Shown: positions 57,250-64,000 of the stretch, piece after piece
Layout: the number at the start of each line of letters is the position of its first letter
Numbering within the stretch: position 1 is the stretch's first letter
Assembly: GCA_026936325.1 (NCBI GenBank)
Contig: JAPTHN010000012.1
Coordinates: 44,544,263-44,608,262 of the forward strand
DNA length: 64,000 nt
Source: Platynereis dumerilii
Lineage: Eukaryota; Annelida; Polychaeta; Phyllodocida; Nereididae
Reading direction: 5' to 3'
Position numbers and translations under genes: made by a program
Notes under the pieces: generated by a model
Databases searched by the model: none
What the model saw: the letters and a program-made list of their open reading frames with translations, nothing else
What the model was told of the DNA's origin: nothing

Positions 57250-58350
57250 ATGCAATTACTCAAACACTGATTCAAACTTCTGTAAATAGTGCAGTCATGA
57301 TTGGTGATAAGAAGCCCTCTGATCATAAAACACAACTTTATTTGGTGTGCGGATGTCACATCTCCAACTGCTTTTCCCTTTCAGGAACGCGTGCCTGCTG
57401 CACATTTGCTAATGTATACCAGGTAACCTGTCACAAACTGTGATGTCAGTTGTCTTCTTTCCCACCTACGGTATCACAGCTACGCTGTACCCCATAGAGG
57501 AAACAGATCATGTCCGTTACAACTTCACCAGATTGCCGGTATGCAGGGGTGCCGGAAGGAATCACGGGCGGCAGGGACAGCCATGCGAAAAAGCAAGTCA
57601 CATTCGCGCCTATTTCACGTGACAAAATTTAAATAGAGAGTCAATAATGATTTTGAATATATACTTACTAATTTGTGCTTAAAATTTATAAGATAAGGTC
57701 TAATAATATCTTTTTATTTAAGATCAAAAGCGCACCCTGCCCCCCTTTGGACAAGGGCAGGAGGAGCAATTGCCCCCCTGCCCCCCCTGTTCCGGCACCC
57801 CTGCCAGTATGATAATTCATTGATGGCTACTGATTTGTTTTCATGGACAAGAATTTTTAGGATATCAACTTGAAAGTATTTCCTGAGGACCACTTTCAAT
57901 GATGTTGTCAGAAAATATACAGTAATATGGCTATGGAAGATTGTAGGAGGTTTTCTAGTCAGTTACAGAAAAGGCTGGATTAAATCTTTCTTGCTAAGTA
58001 ATTTGCCAACTGGTAACAGTCACACAAATTCGCTATTCTACCATCCGAATCAGGAATACTTTATCAGCCTAACACACTTGGAGACATTGACAAAAGGTAA
58101 GTGGAAGAAAAGCTTTTTGAAAAAAGCTGTGATTAGTCATTGGACCAAGAAGTTCAATTGTCAGCGGACAATGCGAACGTCAAGAAAGCATTTCTATTGC
58201 CTTGTTTCCTTTGTGTATTGCATCAAGGAACACCTTGGTGTATGTCATCTTTAACAAGAAACAAAGGAGGAAATTCAAAAGGATCACACAAAAATTGCTG
58301 AGATCTCCGCATAAGGCCATTTAAAGAAACTTATTTTCTCCAGTCGCTGT
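57250..58350 (+). repeat. Module M1b, copy 2, with hAT MITE inserted
   Basis: Aligns with 32560-33370 from ATCATAAAACACAACTTTAT through CTTGGTGTATGTCATCTTTA near 58250, apart from the MITE at 57544-57803. Confidence 0.85.
57544..57803. mobile_element. 260-bp hAT-type MITE, TIR CAGGGGTGCCGGAA
   Basis: The termini CAGGGGTGCCGGAA and TTCCGGCACCCCTG are perfect 14-bp inverted repeats. Flanks CCGGTATG (57536-57543) and CCAGTATG (57804-57811) are 8-bp TSDs with one difference. The paralog near 32860 lacks the element, so it is an insertion into an already duplicated module. No coding capacity; a hAT transposase would act in trans. Confidence 0.94.
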
Positions 58351-58412
58351 TGTACTATGACGAAATGTATGTTTTGCGCATTCGGAAAAGGCATCATCTA
58401 CAGGCACATTTA

Positions 58413-59712
58413 CTAATAATAATAATAATAATAATAATTTATTTTATAAAGCAATTTTCCAAAAAATGCTCAAAACGCTATACAATATAAGTTATAAAAA
58501 TATAGAAATATATGGTAAATGTAAATTCAAAATAATAGATAAAGTTAAAATCAGATTTTTAAATTATATATAAAATCACAACAAGGTTTTACGAAATAGG
58601 AAAGTCTTAAGTCCCCTTTTAAAATGCTCAATAGAGTCCAATGATCTGAGATTATATGGGAGATCATTCCAGAGGCGGGGTCCGATCACACTGAATGCTC
58701 GAGACTGAACAAGTGATGATGAAGTATGAGGAACCACGAGAAGATGCTGGTCAGATGAACGTAGTTGTCTAGTTGGTGAATAACGGGTGATCAAGTCCTG
58801 AACATATCCTGGTGCAAGGCAGTTCGTAGCCTTGAAAACCATGAGAAGGACTTTATACTTGATCCGCAGTTCTACCGGGAGCCAGTGTAGTGTCCGTAAC
58901 ACTGGAGTGATATGTTCATGTTTGGAAACTCCAGTCAGGATTCTTGCAGCAGTATTCTGAATTAGTTGTAGTCGATGGAGTAAGTAAGATGGTAGGCCAC
59001 AAAGTAGAGAATTACAATAATCCAGACGTGACGACACAAAGGCATGTATTATACATTCCAACAAACTTCTGTCGAGGTAAGGTCGCAATTTGGCAATATT
59101 TCTCAGCTGCAAATAAGATGCCTTACACAAGTTGGTGATGTGTGCCTCCATTGTGATATTTTTATCAATTATCACTCCAAGATTACGGGCAGATGATGAT
59201 GGACTGATTGTAGAGTCACCAATGGTGAGGGACACTTGAGAAAGATTTCTTTCCATTTGCTTGCTGGAGATGACAAGATATTCAGTTTTCCCATCATTCA
59301 TCTTCAGCTGGTGTTGACGCATCCATCTTTGGACCAAAGACACACATTGCATTAACTGATCCATGGCTGTAGTTGTCTCTCCAGGTTTAACACTGAGGTA
59401 CAGAGTTGAGTCATCCGCATACATATGGTATTGTGGGGCTTGTTGATGGAGGAGTCTGCCAAGCGAGTAGGTATAAATCGTAAAAAGGATCGGCCCAAGG
59501 AGTGATCCCTGCGGAACACCACAGTCCAGTTTCTTTGATGCTGAAAGAGTACCCTTGATGTTGATCTTTTGCTGACGATTGGACAGATAACTGCAGAGCC
59601 AGAGCAATGCCTTGTCCTGTATACCAAGCTCCCTTAAGATGTTAAGGAGACACTTATGGTCCACAGTGTCAAATGCTGCGGAAAGATCGAGTAGGTAATT
59701 TGGTCTAAGTAT
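58413..59712 (-). mobile_element. 5'-truncated L2/CR1-like LINE
   Basis: The minus-strand element spans the last part of a reverse transcriptase ORF, a short 3' UTR and an ATT microsatellite tail (AATAATAATAAT at 58413-58437 on the plus strand). This is the 3' structure of L2/CR1-group LINEs. The paralogous sequence near 51.75 kb (GCACATTTTGGTCTC...CAGTCATTCTGAG) is uninterrupted. The flanks here, GGCACATTTAC and GTCAGTCATTCTGAG, fit the two sides of that site. Exact TSDs were not resolved. Confidence 0.9.
58576..59694 (-). pseudogene. LINE reverse transcriptase, C-terminal part (5'-truncated)
   Basis: An uninterrupted frame of about 372 codons starts inside the reverse transcriptase domain at LLDLSAAFDTVDH (motif A, with its catalytic Asp). 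It continues with GVPQGSLLGP (motif B) and the catalytic YADD box in MYADDSTLY. It ends with RLWNDLPYNLR and FKRGLKTFLF, a C terminus typical of L2/CR1/Jockey-type LINEs. The endonuclease and the N-terminal half of the RT are missing through 5' truncation, so the copy cannot mobilise itself. The first nine in-frame residues before LLDLS (MTDILRPNY) come mostly from flanking or junction sequence. The absence of stops over more than 1.1 kb shows a young insertion. The protein would have copied element RNA by target-primed reverse transcription. Such LINEs usually also mobilise SINEs with matching tails, but no SINE here shares this 3' end. Confidence 0.95.
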
Positions 59713-59744
59713 GTCAGTCATTCTGAGATGTTCTGAGACAGCTC

Positions 59745-61120
59745 AGAATATAGGATATCTGTCTGGCCATTAGAAGAATTTTTTGGATAACATTCATTAA
59801 AAGGCTAAAACCTTGTTCGCAGTTGTCATTCGAAACTACTCCAGCATTGCATCACAGGCAGTCTCCTTGACTGACTGTACAATCTGTTTAAAATTGCACA
59901 AGGTGACTGACTCTGCAGAAAATCCGCTCATCCTAGCTGGCAGTGATGTCATAAGGCAGAGCCAATCAGCATTGGTATTACAAAATTTCTAGTTCTGCAA
60001 TATCCAAGAGAGGGCTCTGTTTATATCTGAGGCACCATGTGGGAGTCCTCATGGAAGATTCAATTCCGAAAATTTGGGTAAAATATCCGTATAGGAACAA
60101 ACTACTTCTATTTGTTGATACATTATATTTCTAAGAATCTATCACAAAATCCTGCTCATATTCACAGTTTTTAGTGGGAGGGCCTGTGGTGTAAAACCTC
60201 TCCTGCCAGCTTGGGTGAGCGAACTTGCAGTTGGTCAATAAGCCACAAATCTGCAAGGAATTCCCTTAATTACAGGCAAAGTACCTATAATTTCATAGAT
60301 TTAAGGTGTGGAATATGGAGTTAACTTATCTGTGGAGAGATTTGACCAAACTTACAGCTGTGACACATGTTAGATGCTTGAAATTGGACCCTGAAAATGG
60401 AGCTGGTATTCGCCTTGGCTTTGGAGTCATGCACCTTGATGATATTTATACTGAATATCCATTGACTAATACAAGGGTGTGTCTGTGATTGCATATAGCT
60501 ATGAAACAGGATACCCCGCTTCTTGAGCAACATAACAATAACACGAATAGCCTAAAGAAAAAAGATAATTTTTATATTATGATATTTGTATAGATCCCAG
60601 TGTGTTGATATCCTATTTGTATGGATCTCATGTACTATGATACAATCATGATGGCAAAAAATCAAAGAAGCAACAAACAAGAAATAAGTCAGGAAAAACA
60701 ATCTTGCTTGTGACAGTGAAAGAAAGTAGCTACATCTTGTTACGGCAAGATTATGTTTGATGGAAGTCTGGGTACAAACTTTATGTACAATTTTCTTAAC
60801 ACAAAATTCCCAATTTCCTGATTGAAATTCTGCCAGACAATTTACTGGTATTGTATTTCCCAATCTGTTGAGGCGTGTCACCTACAAATACCTCAGATAA
60901 ATAAGAACACAGTGGCACATAACAATTAGCTTTGTTTTTTGCTTTTCTTTGAGACTTCCTGAGTCGGCTGGAAAGTAATTCGAAGTTGAAAGATTTAATC
61001 CAGCCATTCTGTTGCAAACTGCCGAGTAACTTTCAAGTCACACTTTACTTAATTAGTTTCCCCGAAACGTGCAAACTGTGAGACATTTTATCAGCTTCAG
61101 GCACAGACTGGATGACAGCG
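59745..61120 (+). repeat. Module M2, copy 3
   Basis: ATAGGATATCTGTCTGGCCA, the TTTGTATGGATCTCA unit at 60.62 kb and AGATTTAATCCAGCCATTCT at 60.99 kb align with 51.88-52.5 kb and partly with 27.4-27.7 kb. Minus-strand frames at 60796-61017 and 27446-27646 share QNGWIKS, but the rest does not align. A conserved protein is not supported. Confidence 0.8.
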
Positions 61121-62290
61121 AGGAGTAATGAGGCTTAGTGTGGCTCAGCAGACCTGATTCAATGGTTACAATTTTTATTGACCCCCTACATCAGTAAAGA
61201 ACCTTCTAACACACTTTCTATCAGATTCAACAACCATTGAGTGACAGTGAGACAAAAGAAACAAGAACAAGAGCAAGAAAGCTGAGCAGTTGCTTTTATG
61301 TGGTATACAATTGTAGATACATAGTTATTTGCATTGTTTCATCTTCTGATGCTCTCATTGTCTCTGGTAAAACGATTTGTTTCTTTGCAGCCTTGGATAT
61401 GAGTGATGCTTTAATGATGTTTGTGGAATTGACTGGTGATGTGATACAGCTGATGTCACTGAAGGTCCTATCTTTACATTTTTAAAAACCAGTGGACTAT
61501 TTTGTTACTATCGACTGGGAAGTACGCTACATGAAAGTGACCAATCAGTCAGAGTTAGCTATCAAAGCAGCAAGCAGATACTTATAGGCAGGACCATCAG
61601 TGACTTATGGAAATTACTGATGCCTGCTGATTGGCAAAATCTTCAATATGGCTATAAGACTATGGACATATCTAATAATGTGAATCAGACTGACCCAAAC
61701 ATAATTTCTACCATCATTTCTACATAATTTTCTAAAGCATTGCGATGTTGTCACAACGTTGCTGTGACATAAATGTGCCCTTTGGAGATCTAGCCAACTG
61801 CACTATGTGAATCACTATTTGTTAACAAGATTGAGATTAATCTATATCAGTAGATTTCATTAAAGATTCATTAGTGGAAACGCTGACATCTGAGTGAATA
61901 CAAATACTTCAAAGTTGCCTCATTGAGTTGCCATGATTTAACACAAACCATAATATTGACAGCATCATACAGGGTTTCAATTCCAGAGTGTTGATTTGGT
62001 TTCTAAAGCATATAACTGTCTTGTTGTTTTAGTAAAATGTAACTGTCCTGAATTGCATAAAGGTGTTGTCTGCTTTTTTGTTTGTTCTGACTTTCATTGT
62101 CTGCAACATTTGGACATTTTTACAATAATACATTCCATAATCAAACATTTCAAGCCCGGGCACCGCCAAAATGAACAGATTACAACCGATATGGTCCAGG
62201 AATCAAGTAAAACAGAAGACAAAAATCAAATTGTATTGAGCGTTAGTAAAATAGGTTTTGCACTATAATTGTAGCACATGGGGAGTTTTG
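61121..62290. other. No gene recognised
   Basis: AT-rich sequence. TGCGATGTTGTCACAACGTT near 61742 is a small fragment related to the 44996 element. Frames of 82 codons (61237-61485) and 90 codons (61996-62268) have no domain I recognise. Confidence 0.4.
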
Positions 62291-62294
62291 TTAT

Positions 62295-62760
62295 ACATTT
62301 TACAGAGACTAGATGCATTTCACAGAAGACGATTAAGAATAGTGTTAGGCATTTAATATCCTATCAAAATAACAAACAAAAAATTATATGAAAAAAACAG
62401 AAGAAATTACAATGAAAAAAGTAAGATGGGAACTATTTGGACACATACAATTACCAGTTTATAAAACAATGGAACTGTACTTCACACCAAGAAAAGAAAA
62501 AGGATATTGAGGAAAACCAAGAACTGATTTACGGCAAGCGTTGAAAATGACTTGAACAAATATTACCACAGCAATTTAATTTCGAAAGATCATAACTATA
62601 GCCGCCAACGTAAATTTAGCAAGAAGCAAGACCTAGAAGATCTAAGAAGAATAGTACAAAATCGAGCAGAATGGCGCCATCTAACGAAAGGAATTTGGAC
62701 GGCTGGAGAAGCAGTGACAACTGAAGATTAGCAACGGAACTCCCATACTACTACTACTAC
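62295..62760 (+). pseudogene. Decayed LINE C terminus with (TAC)n tail
   Basis: Translated pieces read RLDAFHRRRLRIVLGI, then VRWELFGHI, then GKPRTDLRQALK, then ending LRRIVQNRAEWRHLTKGIW and a stop near 62731. The order 'R-DAFHRR-LR', 'RW--FGH', 'G-PR-----', 'R-EWR-L' is the conserved C-terminal region downstream of the reverse transcriptase in many non-LTR retrotransposons. The frame changes at least twice and contains internal stops, so the copy is dead. A TACTACTACTAC tail follows at about 62747-62758. The clade is not assignable from this part. It differs from the LINE at 58413 in sequence, tail and orientation and is clearly older. Confidence 0.85.
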
Positions 62761-63390
62761 CGCCAAATATTTCAGCATAATTTAGACACTGGTAGTGACG
62801 GTATTATTTGGGTCTTGCCATTGTGTTTCAGATCAAATACTTTATCACGGTTAGCCAATGATATACAATATCCAAAAAATCTCACATCAATGAGAGACAA
62901 TGGTTGATTGTTAATGCTCAAATCCAAAAATCGGCCCGACCAGCCTCTTGATTAACCTTTGATTACTGGCCGTGTGCGTTCAACCATGTCAACATGAATC
63001 CACTTGGCATCCACTATGCTATACCCTGTGTGCAGGTGGCGACATCACAAAATAAATAGTTGCTCTTTTCAGCCTCTCTCTCAGAACCCGAAAGAGAAAG
63101 TCACCATGACGACGCACACAAGACGGGCACTGGACGTCACTCTTGACGTTATATTATGCTGCTTAGCAATGACAGAGTGCAACCGCACATGACACTGACT
63201 GGACACAAAGTTCACGGAAGCTCCTCCTATGTTTCCATGATGGCAGATAGTGTCATTGTATATGTTCTTCTTCTTCTTCTTCTTTGTGTGCGTTCCTGGG
63301 TCAACCAGGTTGCTCACCCAATATTTTATTGGGGGGCAGCACTTTTGTTCGTCATTTGCACATGTACATTATGCTCTGTGTAAGATGTAT
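62761..63390. other. Mostly unassigned; CTT microsatellite
   Basis: Sequence of slightly higher GC than the interior of the window. (CTT)n lies at about 63266-63284. Overlapping frames on both strands at 63004-63480 are short and without domain signals. Confidence 0.4.
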
Positions 63391-63588
63391 CTACGTACAG
63401 CCTCTGTCCAGTTTATGACATTTCTGACGCAGCCTTGTCACCGTGAAAGTTTCGACCTGCCCAATTTCACGCTTCACTAGGCAGCGTCTGCCTGGTGTCA
63501 TGCTGCCTTTGTAATTGACAGTACTCCAGCGTGGGTCAGGCCACGTCCAGTCTGAGCATGTCACTCCACATTGCCTGACGCAGACCAT
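63391..63588 (-). CDS. Possible Cys-rich exon or small ORF (weak)
   Basis: The minus strand encodes 65 codons: MVCVRQCGVTCSDWTWPDP, then a middle part containing GRRCLVKREIGQ, ending KCHKLDRGCT. There are six Cys, and the GC content is higher than in the neighbourhood. A plausible acceptor (CTGCGTCAG, followed by GCAATG) lies just inside the 5' end, and GTACGT at the 3' end could be a donor. I do not recognise the family. It might be an exon of an extracellular Cys-rich protein, or chance. If it were the end of a neighbouring gene, that gene would lie on the opposite strand to the 14.4-kb exon. Confidence 0.2.
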   Translation of the reverse strand: MVCVRQCGVTCSDWTWPDPRWSTVNYKGSMTPGRRCLVKREIGQVETFTVTRLRQKCHKLDRGCT

Positions 63589-64000
63589 GCACGGCCAATT
63601 TCAAATCACCAATATATGTGTTGGGGCTTTAGGGTAATAGTCATGCAGCATAGTGATTGAAAATGGACAAATTAATTTGTGCTTAAATGCCATACTATCG
63701 CTCATCCACTATTTCCTCGTTGCAAGCATAGCTGCCTGCATTGATGAAATATCTCCCTTAGCCATGAATAAAGGTTTTATTATACTATTCAGCAGGAAAA
63801 AGCCTAATGCTATTGGCAAAAGGCACTCACAATGAAATTATTATACATATCCTCCAGAGGTAGGATCCCATAGAAAAGGACATTGTCTTATCCTTGCCTC
63901 TCCAGGTTTCTATGAATATTTTGGATATCTCATATTTACTTGTGTATATGATGTATTTCCCTTACACAAATATACGGTAATGGAATGACCTTATTTTGTG
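63589..64000. other. No feature recognised
   Basis: AT-rich sequence to the window end, with a 60-codon plus frame at 63653-63835 lacking any domain. Confidence 0.4.

Noticed and set aside
27446-61017. Conserved protein suggested by shared QNGWIKS in minus-strand frames at 27.45-27.65 and 60.80-61.02 kb
   Set aside because: After the first dozen residues the frames do not align, and the third copy at 52.4 kb does not keep the frame.

Overview
The window is AT-rich eukaryotic DNA with almost no protein-coding sequence. It carries many tRNA-derived SINEs, hAT-type and other terminal-inverted-repeat (TIR) DNA elements, L2/CR1-like LINE remains, GATA microsatellites and large shuffled duplications. 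Nothing bacterial is visible: no operons, no ribosome-binding sites, no dense ORFs. The mix of SINEs with short tandem tails, hAT MITEs and an L2/CR1-type LINE suits a marine invertebrate. An echinoderm or hemichordate is my guess, but the window does not prove it.

The one good host-gene signal is a TATA box plus initiator near 13.70-13.73 kb. It is followed by about 0.7 kb of leader and a first coding exon at 14410-14503. That exon encodes a signal-peptide-like N terminus and ends in phase 1 at a GTAAGT donor. No downstream exon could be identified, so much of 14.5-64 kb may be the first intron of this gene or intergenic DNA. A Cys-rich 65-codon frame at 63.4-63.6 kb (minus strand) is a weak second candidate exon.

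Layout. 0-4 kb: a direct 1-kb duplication and a purine-rich minisatellite. 4.7-8.8 kb: SINEs, a 193-bp hAT MITE with perfect target-site duplications (TSDs), a 136-bp near-perfect hairpin and a short tandem array. 10.8-15.2 kb: SINEs, a GTCGG-rich hAT-like element, a MITE with perfect 35-bp TIRs, then the promoter and first exon. 18-29 kb: an array of degenerate 0.9-1.6-kb units, flanked by an inverted pair at 18.3 and 25.5 kb. 29.4-31.3 kb: a foldback element with arms of about 0.3-0.4 kb. 31.7-33.9 kb: modules found again at 51-61 kb. 34.5-50 kb: three copies of one segment, two direct and one inverted, with the last two close together tail to tail. 51-61.5 kb: further module copies carrying a 1.68-kb hAT-like element, a 260-bp hAT MITE and a 5'-truncated LINE. 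62.3-62.76 kb: a second decayed LINE C terminus.

The duplications allow relative dating. One SINE is shared by two paralogous arms and so predates that duplication. At least three MITEs, one hAT MITE and the LINE are each present in one copy and absent from its paralog. Boundaries of diverged repeats are visual estimates, good to about 10-50 bp unless TSDs are quoted. No identity values were computed.
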